From: Nemophila menziesii
Taxonomy: Eukaryota; Streptophyta; Magnoliopsida; Boraginales; Hydrophyllaceae
Direction: 5' to 3'
Assembly (NCBI GenBank): GCA_029959085.1
Contig: JARWIR010000017.1
Location: 19,395,507-19,459,506 of the forward strand
DNA: 64,000 nucleotides
Shown piece after piece: positions 54,822-64,000 of the stretch. The stretch's first letter is position 1; every line of letters begins with the position of its first letter. A program made the translations under genes and the position numbers. The notes under the pieces were generated by a model. The model did not search any database and was not told the origin of the DNA. It saw nothing but the letters and a program-made list of their open reading frames with translations.

Positions 54822-55583
54822 ATGCTTGAGATTGCGAAGAAAGGGCTTACACCGCAACAAGTTTTTACGCAAGTTATTCCTAAGAAAGAAGCGAATGTAG
54901 AAGCCAAGAGAGAGAACTTGAGAGTCTCAAGAAGAAGTGAAAGAGAGTTACCCTTGAATCTCAAAGATCCGGGAAGCTTTAACCTTCCTATTCAAATAAA
55001 TGGTATGCTCAAGGTGAAAGCTATGTACGATGTAGGTTCAGGTGTGAATCTTATGCCTAAGTCCGTGTTTAAGAGACTTGGACTTCAGAAATCAGAAAAA
55101 GCTCCAGTGAAGTTGCAGTTTGCTGACAACTCAGTTACCAAAACATGGGGAATAGTGGAGGACGTCTTAGTCCGAGAAGGTAGTATCGCCATCCCTACTG
55201 ACTTTGTTATACTTGAGTTTGATGCAGATAAGCAAGTTCCAATCATACTTGGACGGCCTTTCATGGCCACAAGTCAAAGTTTCATCAACTTCCAAGAAGG
55301 GACCATCACCCTTCGTGCTAAAAACGTATCCGAGACCTTCTATGTCTTGGGTAAGAAACCGAGGAGGTTAGATACCATCGTTCCTGTCATCCATAGCCTT
55401 TCACATCACAAAGTCCCTACAGAGAAGATTCATGTAAAACCTGTGGATACTGAGCCGAACATTGAGTTTGGGGTTGGCCATGAAGTTCTATGGAAAGCTC
55501 ACAAACGCGAAATAGTCCACGAAGTTTCAAAGGTTCGTGGATGGGACCATTCATCGTCACTAAGGTTGTTTCAGCCAAGGTGA
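54822..55583 (+). pseudogene. Gypsy aspartic protease (G2)
   Basis: Same frame as the linker. The catalytic site reads VKAMYDVGSGVNLMPKSVFK (D-x-G-S, with the NLMP motif of Athila/Tat), followed by FADNSVTKTWGIVEDVLV and QVPIILGRPFMATSQSF, the usual protease end. It looks intact over the domain, so this may be the best-preserved enzyme in the element. After position about 55,440 it runs into sequence that no longer belongs to pol and ends at 55,583. Confidence 0.85.
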
Positions 55584-55675
55584 TAGAAATTCGACCCAAG
55601 AAAGGTATCAATCGCAGATTAGTTGACGTTCATAGCCTAACTCTTTGTTGGGGAGGCTATATTCGCAAATCTTGA
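55490..55675 (+). pseudogene. Gypsy integrase C-terminus (G2)
   Basis: In a different frame from the protease: SWMGPFIVTKVVSAKVIEIR and RRLVDVHSLTLCWGGYIRKS. It matches the G1 piece (SWMRPFMVTRII..., HYWGGYVEN). Only 60 codons are left. The link protease to integrase C-terminus without RT is shared with G1. Confidence 0.65.
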
Positions 55676-55902
55676 TAGAGGTGACGCGTCTAACTTTAAA
55701 AGACGTTAAATAAAAGTGATGTACAGGAGACAACCTGCAGTTTTTTATGTTTTTATGCGTTTGTGTTTTTAGTTTGTGTTTAGTTTAGTTGTTTTAGTGG
55801 ATATTGCATATTTGAGAAAGGTATTACTATTTTTGATGTTTAGGTGTTAGAGAAATCGAGTTTTGGGAGGAAAAACGAAACTTTTTGGATATATTCATAT
55901 GC

Positions 55903-56290
55903 CAGCACCGGTATGTCGGACGTCATGGCCGGTAAGCCGGCGAGCAGAAAACCCGAGCCCACGGGTAAGGCCACGCGTTTAATGCCGAGAGGTCAGCTTT
56001 CGAGAGATTTCACCACCGGCATGCTGGTCAGAATCCCCGGTAAGCCGGCCAGGTCAAAACCCATGCCCACGGGTATCGTCACGTGTTTAATGCCGAGAGG
56101 TCGAAATTCGAACATCAGCAGCACCGATATGCCAGGCGATATCGCCGGTATGCCGGTCAGAGAAGAAACTCGTGCCCACGTGTCAAGGACTCGGTTATTT
56201 TGACGTAACTTGGGAATCAAAAAGCTCAAGCACCGGCATGCCAGGCCCTAGCGCCGGTAGGTCGATCAGCGCCGCTAGAAAGAGAAACAA
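55903..56290. repeat. GC-rich tandem repeats, 108 bp, CCGGCATG palindromes (G2)
   Basis: CACCGG(C/T)ATG starts at 55,906, 56,014, 56,122 (caccgatatg) and 56,231, with spacings of 108, 108 and 109 bp. Each unit has a second box ccggtaagccgg/ccggtatgccgg about 22 bp later, then gcccacgggta and taatgccgagagg. The element otherwise is AT-rich. G1 has a related array at the same place. Confidence 0.85.
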
Positions 56291-56304
56291 GCTTCGTTTT
56301 TAGG

Positions 56305-56313
56305 TTATAAAAG
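56305..56313 (+). promoter_or_regulatory. Internal TATA box ahead of the extra ORF (G2)
   Basis: TTATAAAAG in taggttataaaagagaac, followed by a pyrimidine-rich leader with a 10-bp repeat (aacctctcca, 56,365-56,403) and no ATG-rich clutter before the ORF start at 56,735. This looks like a separate plant core promoter and 5' leader. Expression is not known. Confidence 0.45.
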
Positions 56314-56734
56314 AGAACAAGGTTGGTATTATTCCGAAATTTTAATCCTCAAGCCTCTCTTTCTTCTCCAAACCTCTCCAAACCTCTCCAAACCTCTCCA
56401 AACTCCATTGAAACTCATTCAAACCTTCCCCAAACACCAAAACACTACCCAATCATCATAGAAACACATTAAATCTTCTCTCCACATCATTACAAAGGAG
56501 ATTTAGTCACCAATTTCTCACCAAACACACTAGATTGAAGAATCAAAAGCTTAAATTTTCAAAATTCATCCTACAATTTCTTAAATCCATACAAATCCAT
56601 CAAGAATTTATCTCACCCACATAGAAATTCATCATCAATTCACCTTTCCTAAACCAAATCAAGCTTGTTCGACCTATAATCAAGAGTTTTAAATTTCAAG
56701 AGTTGTTAAAGCTTTGAGTTGGGGGTTAATTGAG

Positions 56735-57943
56735 ATGACTAACAGAACAAAAACATTATCTAACAAGAGGGAGATGAAGAAAAGTAAGGTATTGGGTCCA
56801 ATTGAGAAGAAATCAAGTAACAAAGGTTCTAGTTCCAATGCTAAGGGTAAAATCGATGTTGAAGAAGGAGGTAAGCCGGCTATGTTTGATTTAATGGGAA
56901 AAAGGGTTTCACTTTTTCCCAAGAAGAGAACACAACCTCTTATTTTTAAAGGTCCTACACCCGTAGATAAAGAGGAAGCTTCAAAGGCCTTGATAGCTTC
57001 TGCAGAAAAACAATTAAAGGAACTAACTTTTTCTTATGAGAAAGTATTCGATGAAGAAGTTGGTACAAGAGAGTATAGGAGATTCTTGGAGCTTGGTGAA
57101 AGATTGGGTTGGTCTACGTTCATGGTAAGACGTTCCGATTTATGTCATGAGTTAGTTTTAGATTTCTATTTAGGCCTTTGTAGCCGAGATAGTGAAGGTT
57201 GTGTTCCGATTAGAGGAAAGTTAGTTCCTTTCACAGTTAAAGAGATTAGAAACCACTTCCAGTTTAAGAAATAAATTGGACCTTGGAAATATAGTGAAGT
57301 GGTGGCTAAACGAAAAATCTTTGATGTGGAATTACTTTATGAGCATGTTTTAGACAAGGAGAAAGTGCAATCACATAAGGGATAATTGAAGGCACCTTGG
57401 CCTTAAAAATATCTTCAACCAGATGCGAGAGTTTGGCACAATTTCCTTACTCCTAATGCCTTTGGAAACACAAGAAATTTAGATGTGACTAAGAAGAATG
57501 CTTTACTTTTGGATTGTATTTTGAGAGGAGAAGAAGTGGATGTGGCACAATTGATTTTTGAGGAGGTGATGCGATTTTCGGTCTCTCCTAAATCAGTTTA
57601 CAATGTTAAATATCCTATTATGATCACGTGTTTTGTGCAAAAATCGAATGTTATATTGGGTGAAAAGGAGAAATTCGAATTTAAGAAGAGTACTATTGAC
57701 AATGCTTGGATCATGAAAGTCTTGAGAGGAGCGGGTTCTACACAAGTCTCAAAAGAAGAAAATGAGCAAAGTTGGCAAGAGAAGATGGAGGAACGTTTAA
57801 ACAATTTCGAAGAAGCTCAAACTTCCTTAGCAAATGATGTGGCACAAATCAAAGCTAATCAAGTGCACATCATGACACTCCTTGAGAAATTAACGAAAGA
57901 TCAAGCAAATTCTATCTTGGATGTCGATAATGCGAGGCAATAG
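56735..57943 (+). pseudogene. Extra 3' ORF, putative plant transposon protein type (G2)
   Basis: One frame of about 400 codons with three in-frame stops (TAA at 57,272, about 57,383 and 57,404; the last is single-base different from TAC in the 18,112 element). Start MTNRTKTLSNKREMKKSK; basic N-terminus. Domain: ERLGWSTFMVRRSDLCHELV, LDFYLGLCSRDSEG, IRGKLVPFTVKEIRNHF, then FLTPNAFGNTRNLDVTKKN, FEEVMRFSVSP. The tail (EEAQTSLANDVAQIKANQ) is coiled-coil-like. It resembles the plant 'putative plant transposon protein' domain seen in gypsy elements. Role unknown; it takes the env-like position. Confidence 0.65.
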
Positions 57944-57949
57944 CCTTGA

Positions 57950-59490
57950 GAGTATGTTCTCTTTCTTCCTTACCATTTCTGTAAATGCTTAATCTGCTAA
58001 TTTTAATTTCTGTTTCGAGTCTTTTTTTTTAGTCGTGGGGACACGGCTCATTTTTGAGTTGGGGTGTGGGGATTCGTTGTCTCTTATCTCCATTTTTCTG
58101 TTTTTAGGTAGAAATTAAATTATTCTTTTGATACATGGGAATTAGATGTAGAGTGTGTTTAATAGCTTGAAAGCATAAGCTCAATGAATTAATGATAGTA
58201 AGTAGTATGTTTATGAGTTGTTTTATTTTGTATGCTTTGAGTATTTGCAGGAAAACACACATTGATAGTAAAGAAAAAATTAGTAAGCAATGCGATAGAA
58301 AGTATGTTCGATCTCAGGGAGCCTTGAGTAGTGTGTAGGACGTGAGATCTAAGCTAGTTGACAAACCCATTTGATGAAAGTGCTAAAGGTAAGAAAATAA
58401 CGAAATTACATGGTGTAAAAAATGATTAAGGCAGTTCTTTCATATTGAAGCCACTTGAAGCCTTTTTATACCTTCTCACCTTGTTATTTGATTTTATATG
58501 TTATATCCTTCTCAGCCCCTTCTAGCCTTTCTAAAACTTTTTATTTAAACATGTTATAAGCCATGTCCCTTTAGACTATAGGACTTTTCCATATGACCCG
58601 CACTCGAATCGCGATGCATAGACAATTGTTTTAGAGCTTGAGTTTGGGGTGATGGGTCCACCATTATGGTAAATATTATTAGGTTTGGATTTTTGATCTT
58701 ATTAATTGTGCTCTGTTATTATATTGATGATGATTCACAAGTTTATATTGTAACCCTTTGTCGAGATAATAGTGAATGAAAAAGAAGCTACGAGCTAAAG
58801 TTTTGAAAAGGCATAACATTGAAAAAAATAGCGTGATATCTCGAACATTAAAAATAAGAGTCATAGCTATACAAAAGAAAAATTGATTTGAAAAGAATAT
58901 ATATTCGAACCGGCAAAGAGGAATTTTTACGTGAACATCTTATGCTTTAATTGGGTTATTGGGCATGCTAAATTGTGCATCAAAGAGTTCATTGGGTTGA
59001 GTGAGAAATGTTTAATGAGAGTAACTCAAGCTCTAGGTAGATTCGTTGATGGCTAGAGAGGAGAGAGCCAAAAGCTCACTCTAAATTATCCAAATATACT
59101 ATCATACCGTCCCTAAGCCTACATTACAACCTTAAAGACCTTTTGATTCTTTGCTATGTAATCGAGAAGTGATTGAGCCAATTGAGAGTAGGAGTACTAG
59201 TAAAGTTCGATGAACAATCTATAGCTTCCTGGGTAAACTGAGTAAAGTTCCAATCCTTCTTACATTGCGAAACTAATCTGATCTTGAATTCAAAACCGTG
59301 TTGACTATGGATATGAGAAGTGTAAAGGTATGTAGTTTATGAATATTACTGCATGAAATTTTCTGAATAATTTCTTTATGTCTATTCTATATATTCTGAT
59401 ATGTTCTTTCCATTGAGTTAAAATTACCTAGGTGTGTATTTATAGACTTCCCTTTGTTTTTATCTTTATTGTATCGGGACGATACAACTT
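57950..59490 (+). other. 3' UTR of G2
   Basis: tagtcgtggggacacgg and gagttggggtgtgggg near 58,050, the tatccttctcagcccc block near 58,500, and gagtttggggtgatggg at 58,640. These recur in G1 and the 18,112 element. No conserved reading frame. Confidence 0.6.
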
Positions 59491-59503
59491 TGAGTTGGGG
59501 TCT
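59488..59503 (+). promoter_or_regulatory. Polypurine tract (G2)
   Basis: ctttgagttggggtct directly before TGATGTCTCC; primes plus-strand synthesis. G1 has tttgagttgggggtct at the same place. Confidence 0.75.
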
Positions 59504-61043
59504 TGATGTCTCCTCATTTGTGATAGATTTATATTAGGATGAAACATCATTTTTAGTGATTTAGAAGTCTTTCTAATCGATTTTCTTGAGAAATGTTACA
59601 CTTTCCTATTTTGAGTCTTGATTTAGTAAATTATTATTTTTAGAGTATATTGGGTTTAATTGTTTATTTAGTGTGAAACTTTAAAGATAATTATGGAGAT
59701 TAATTAGATTCCAAGTCAAAGACTAAGAGATATGGAAAGAGATAAGAATGGTAATTGGAGATAAGGAAAGAAAAGCTAAAATCATGGAAAAGGAAAAGCT
59801 GCCTTAATCCTGAATTTCACCACCCACGACCACAAATCAGTTTATATCTCAAAATCGGTGGGGAATTTGGAGAAACGGTCAAGAGCAAAGTTAAATATCT
59901 TTCCGAGACGATGAATTTCGACTACTCATATGCATCAAACGGATAAGAATTGAAGTTGTTAGGACCAAATAAAAAACGGGCCTCATTTCATGTTTTATGG
60001 TTACGAATTTGAGTTGGGCTAGAAGTCCACTACTTACCTTCTCCTTCAAGAAAATTAATTAAGTCTTCTAAACACCTAAAGATACACCCTTATATCACTT
60101 GTAAATCATCCTTGCCTCATAGTAATTAGTCCTTAGGGTTTTTATCATCAGAATTATTGTAGAGAGCAAGATGAAGTCTTTTATTATTTCTTTTAGTTTA
60201 TTTCCTTCAGGTATGAACTAATTTTCCCATAGCTTGGGTTTTGCATCATGTATAAACTATGAATTCTAAATTCTTTCTATATAAGTTTCTTTGGGAATTA
60301 TATGTTTTAATCTGATATTAGCTTCTTATCTATATATTTGTTTATGTGTTTTGATTTAATGACTGTTTTCCTTGCTAGTGCACGAGTATAGGATTACCTT
60401 AATAGCAGTTAGATGATCACCTTAGCTGGGTGTCTAATTATTGAAACACCACATAACGTCTAGTGTCGATATTGGTCTTGACAACACTAATTCTAACTAG
60501 ATAGTCATTAGGGTATAATTTAATCACTATCACCATGTTTGGAAATTGATTGCTTAGGGTCCTAGTAGCGCAGGAAAACCCTATTTAAACCAGCCTCGTG
60601 GTGTGTCCGTATCCCCCTAAGTCGCTCTCAAGGTCTAAGGTATGGGAATTTAGAATCCTGACTAAGTATCTAAGAGCTAATTATCTCCCTTATTAACTAG
60701 ATTTGATAGAAAGAATTAGAAGGATTAGTGCATACTAGCAAAACCTAAGCTATACTTCTCATCTCATATTTCTTCGTATTTATTTTATTGTCTTTTATTT
60801 TCTTTAGTTTAATTAGTAATCTCGAATTTATTCCTTTTATTTTCTGTCTTTTAATTAATTTCTTCTTACTCGTTATTATTTACTCATTCGTTTAACACAC
60901 TAAGTCCCTGAGAATGAATTCAACTTATCATTAGAACTTGCATATATCATGTAATACTTGCAGTACTGTGCTTGTCTAGGGTGTAAGTGCATTGTTTACT
61001 GGCTTATTATTATCTTATTTTTATCACACCCTAGGCGACACCA
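59504..61043 (+). repeat. 3' LTR of G2
   Basis: TGATGTCTCC to gcgacacca. Close to the 5' LTR throughout, with scattered single-base differences and the damaged TATA. Confidence 0.85.
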
Positions 61044-61482
61044 TTCACATAGCCAGGATACATTAGGTTTGACGTCCGAGATGCGGATATTGTCATCACG
61101 TGCGACGTATCTTTCAAAAAAACAGTTGAACCTACGGGAATTGGTATAGTCGAGGTGGATAATAGGAGTGGTAGTAGGGGAGTCTGCTAAAAAACCTACT
61201 TTGCGAATTCAGTGTTGTAAGGCAAAGCACGGGTTGGACTTGAAGGTTCAGTCCTGCGAAGAAACATCTGATCTGAAGACAGATAACTTTTCAAACAACC
61301 TTGAAGTTATTCGAGTCATCGGAGGACCATTAGCTGCACGGTGGTTAGTTTATCATTTCCTGAGAATAATAGGGAATATGGCAGGAGGAATGGACGATGT
61401 ATCCTTCCAACATATACCTAGACTTTTAAATGGACAAGAAGATCGTACTGCGTGTTTCATTAGACGGAAGACCGTGGAAGGG
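61044..61482 (+). pseudogene. LINE RNase H region, piece 3
   Basis: Continues the LINE-derived gene after G2. The open frame 61,168-61,485 has VQSCEETSDLKTDNFSNN, then EVIRVIGGPLAARWLV, MDDVSFQHIPRLLNGQEDR: the C-terminal half of an RVT_3 RNase H (family: 'E.D....v..l......w.l......i......v.f.HipR..N..AD'). The first part of the domain is damaged or lost at the G2 edge. It ends with a stop at 61,481. Confidence 0.65.
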
Positions 61483-62500
61483 TAGGTCCTCATGACAAAG
61501 AAACTTTTCATGAAACTTGGAATTGATTAAGTGACAAAAACACTATATTGTATCTCTAAAATTTTAAAAAGAGTAAAAAAAAAATTTCTTTTTACTTGTA
61601 TAACCAAAGATCTGATAAAAAGTAAAACTCAAAATCATTACTGAAAACAAAAACAAAGTCTTATTTTAATAATAAAAAAATTTCTTTGCTAACAAAATTG
61701 TAGAAATGAAAATATTCATAATTGTGTTTCATTCTTTTGTTGTTCAATTGTTGTATCCGATCAAAAATTATAAAAATAAATTAGTTGCATTTTTTTTTCT
61801 TAAATACATTAAAAAATTACTTTGAATTTAAAGTTTTTACTCCTTTTTAAACCTGTACCAAAGAACCAACACCTTCTTTAGTTAAGTTAACCTGACCGGT
61901 TTTGTATTTTTCAAAGTAACCATGCATTTACACTTACTTTGACAAAAAAGAAAAGCTAGTTTGTTTTTCGAGTGCTACCGACTATATATGAAACACAAGT
62001 TATATATATGCTGTCGGTGGAATAAATGATCTAGAGTGGGTCACCCTTCTATACCCCACCCTTACGCATTTGCTTCATGCCAAATACAGCCTGGTACCCC
62101 CACCCTTCATTTCTCATCTTCTCCTAATCACCAATAATTAATATCCAGCACATTGAAATTTTGCTTTTCAGTCCATTTCCTATCTTCTGATTACAAAATT
62201 ACCCTCCCCAACTACCATCAATCTATGTCAAAAAAGAAGAAAATTATTTTGTTTTTGAGGAATCTACGAAATGCAGCCCAAATATCAAACTCATTAGGAT
62301 ATAAAGCCCCAGTTACTAATACTTCTAACAAAAGCCTACACGTATATAACTACCATCACCACTTACCTTATTACCCTTTCTTTACATCTTACAACAAATC
62401 TTTCTCCTACTTTTGCTGATACCATGTAAATATATTATTGATTTTCTCAATATAGTATTACTATTCAATATAGTAATACTATTCTTCTTTTCTTTAAACG
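61483..62500. other. AT-rich non-coding stretch
   Basis: Poly-A/T rich to about 61,850, then mixed sequence with a C-rich part at 62,040-62,210 (cacccttctataccccaccctt). A TATA-like tatatatatg at 62,004. There is no supportable gene; the short frames have no resemblance to anything I know. The 3' end of the LINE-derived gene may lie at its start. Confidence 0.4.
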
Positions 62501-63010
62501 AATGGATCCGTACCCACGGGTACGGACATATATTTAGATGTGTCCAGACATATATATTAGTGTGTACAGGCCTATATTTTTTTTAACGTTTTTAAGGTGT
62601 TTGTGCCGATTTTTTTTTTGTAAATGTTCATTTTCTCAGACATGTCCAAGTACGTGTACCCAATGGTCCGCACACAAGTCATTTTCTATACGTCCAATGT
62701 TTCGATTTTGTCCAAGTACATGCATGTCCAGCCAAATTCGCGTACCCCGGTCTGTACACAAGTCCGTATTTGTCCAAATTCATTCCATGCTACGGGGTTG
62801 TCCAAGTCAAAATTAGTTCAAGTCTGTACCAATAGGGCTGTACCCAAGCTTTTTTTACTAAAAATACATGTCTAACGAAATAAAAAACAATCCAAGTCAT
62901 TGCCCCTATGGCTGTACCCAAATCCTCTTTTTTATTTACACGTTGCCTGAAAAAAATAAGAAAAGGAAATGAAATTAGATAATTTGATGCCCATGTCTGG
63001 ACCATGCCGG
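62500..63010. repeat. Degenerate dispersed repeat field (tccaagt/tgtaccc)
   Basis: The words gtccaagt(a) and gtgtaccc or ctgtaccc recur: 62,644, 62,710, 62,801, and the pair gggctgtacccaa at 62,836 with ggctgtacccaa at 62,910. Spacing is irregular. The open frames here are on overlapping phases of the same repeat and not convincing. Confidence 0.45.
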
Positions 63011-63059
63011 TCTAGACACATTGTGTCCTGACCCAACAAGGTGAACCCTAGTTATCTTG

Positions 63060-64000
63060 ACCAAATAAAGAAGGCCCTTGAGCCCATTATGTCTGGACAC
63101 TCAAGGCCAAAACAAAAAACAAAAAAAGACAGACCAAAAGACACAAAGCCCCAAGGGGTCTGGACACCCAAAAGGGGCTGGACTATCGGAACATAGAAGG
63201 TGGATACTGGATCGAGAATGTCTCGACAACGGCGACATAGAAGGTGGGGACGAGATCGGTTCACAGGGAGGGAGGGTGAAGGTGGCTCAGTGGTGGGAAG
63301 AGGAACGAGGTTAAGGTGGCTCTGTGGACTGTTGCAGCGGCGAGAATGGACTGTTGATGGTGGTGTGGTGGCGCAGTTAGTGGTGATGGTGGTGTGGTGG
63401 CGCAGTTCGTGGTGATGGCGGCAGTTTTCTTGGAGATCGGAGATGCTTGAGTGGCGGAGGTCTTTCTTGTGCGCAGAGGCTACACGAACACGACGAACAG
63501 GACCACCGGATCTGTGCAGCGAGTGGAGTGAAGCTTGTGTTGAAGCTTGTGTTCGTCAGCATCGATGGTGGTGGCTTGGTTCACAACGGTGATGGTGATG
63601 GCTTGGTTCACGAGCTGTTGGGGGAGAAGCTTCTGGTGCATCAATGGAAGTGATATGGCATCGCGTTTTATGGAGCAGCAATGGCGTTGGGTTTTCAGCT
63701 GCGCTTTTCTGGTGAGTGGTGGTGTTGAGATCTGTTCTACTGTGGTAAGGTGGGGTGAAGAGGGAAGGGGAAGGAGGGCATCGGTGGAAAGGTGGTCTTC
63801 GATGGTGGTGGGTGAAGGAGGGAAGAGGGAGGCGTAGGGCTGGTGGGTGGAGGAAGGTGGGTGCTACAGGGTATAGAAAGGGTTGCAGAGAGAGAGAATC
63901 GATTTGTTGGATTCAAATCCCTAATAGGACTTTTTTTTTTTTTTGGTTTCTTCACTGTGTGATGTATTAGTGTAGTGTATAAGGGGGCTTTTTTGTCTTT
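63060..64000. other. GC-rich segment with GGT-type repeats
   Basis: Base composition jumps here. Two 29-bp tandem copies (tggtgtggtggcgcagtt...) lie at 63,361-63,418; ttgaagcttgtgt is repeated at 63,527 and 63,540; ggtgatggcttggttcac-type repeats are at 63,565-63,612. Frames on both strands are open but low in complexity (Pro/Ser-rich on the minus strand, Gly/Trp-rich on the plus). It might be an exon edge or a filler of a DNA transposon; neither can be shown. Confidence 0.4.

Larger units (their letters stand above)
51160..61043 (+). mobile_element. Non-autonomous Ty3-gypsy element with both LTRs (G2)
   Basis: About 9.9 kb. Order: 5' LTR, tRNA-Asp-type PBS, gag, zinc knuckle, acidic linker, protease, integrase C-terminus, GC-rich 108-bp repeats, internal TATA and leader, extra ORF, 3' UTR, PPT, 3' LTR. 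RT, RNase H and the integrase core are absent. The flanks read tccac (51,155-51,159) and ttcac (61,044-61,048), a target duplication with one change if the 3' LTR ends at gcgacacca. The LTRs differ by roughly 3-4 % over the first 300 bp by eye, so insertion is not very old. Confidence 0.88.

Noticed and set aside
55844..56203. 119-codon frame across the 108-bp repeats of G2
   Set aside because: Repeat length divisible by three keeps it open by chance; no counterpart in G1.
63737..63955. Pro-rich minus-strand frame (PPPTSPTPPSSLLHPPP)
   Set aside because: Low complexity from GGT/GGA repeats; no start context or domain support.
1..64000. CRISPR arrays, rRNA or tRNA genes, bacterial operons, organellar DNA
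   Set aside because: None is present: the repeats have no regular spacer pattern and all recognisable proteins are plant transposable-element proteins.

Overview
This is AT-rich nuclear DNA of a flowering plant, almost certainly a dicot, and nearly all of it is repetitive. The reasons are the nested Ty1-copia, Ty3-gypsy, LINE and MITE insertions, plant-type tRNA primer-binding sites (tRNA-Asp for the gypsy elements), spliced gene fragments, and the absence of any intact cellular gene, rRNA, tRNA or bacterial-style operon. No long open reading frame looks functional: every element protein seen is interrupted by frameshifts, stops or deletions.

The first 43 kb is built on one old composite repeat, called here the host unit, present three times head to tail. 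H1 runs about 1-16,044, H2 about 16,045-36,341 and H3 about 36,342-42,993; the shared landmark (gtggtcttaaat) lies at 248, 16,045 and 36,342. With later insertions removed each unit is roughly 7-10 kb. Its plus strand keeps exons of a decayed transposase that resembles plant Mutator-like (MULE) transposases. Its minus strand keeps a second decayed gene (a DUF1985-like module, a helical module, a Pro/Ser-rich stretch) and two conserved minus-strand exons that I cannot name. A TATA/CT-rich promoter-like block and an inverted minisatellite (foldback) close the unit. MULEs carrying a transposase plus a DUF1985/Ulp1-type gene are known in plants (KAONASHI-type), so a decayed element of that kind, tandemly triplicated, is my best reading; it is inference.

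Younger insertions interrupt the units. H1 holds a degenerate L1-type LINE (4,455-7,790) between two copies of a 1.6-kb block, and a reversed solo LTR (9,423-10,968). H2 holds a deleted gypsy element (18,112-22,516, TSD GCCAC), a Ty1-copia element on the minus strand (24,336-30,743, TSD GGATA) and a 1.29-kb TTA-flanked MITE (34,252-35,541). H3 holds a LINE RNase H fragment, a TAA-flanked Tourist-like MITE, a CACTA MITE (TSD TCA) and a LINE 3' fragment. Because H1, H2 and H3 serve as empty sites for one another, several of these insertion points can be read directly.

From 43.3 to 61.0 kb there are two related non-autonomous gypsy elements (43,455-49,098 and 51,160-61,043) and a reversed solo LTR of the same LTR family (49,512-50,984, TSD ATATC), all lying in or beside one LINE-derived zf-RVT/RNase H gene. 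These gypsy elements keep gag or protease and the integrase C-terminus but lack reverse transcriptase, RNase H and the integrase core. They carry GC-rich repeats with CCGGCATG palindromes, then an internal TATA box with a CT-rich leader, then an extra ORF of the 'putative plant transposon protein' type in the env-like position.

The last 2.5 kb (61,483-64,000) has no recognisable gene: AT-rich DNA, a degenerate repeat field (62.5-63.0 kb) and a GC-rich, GGT-repeat-rich segment (63.2-63.9 kb).
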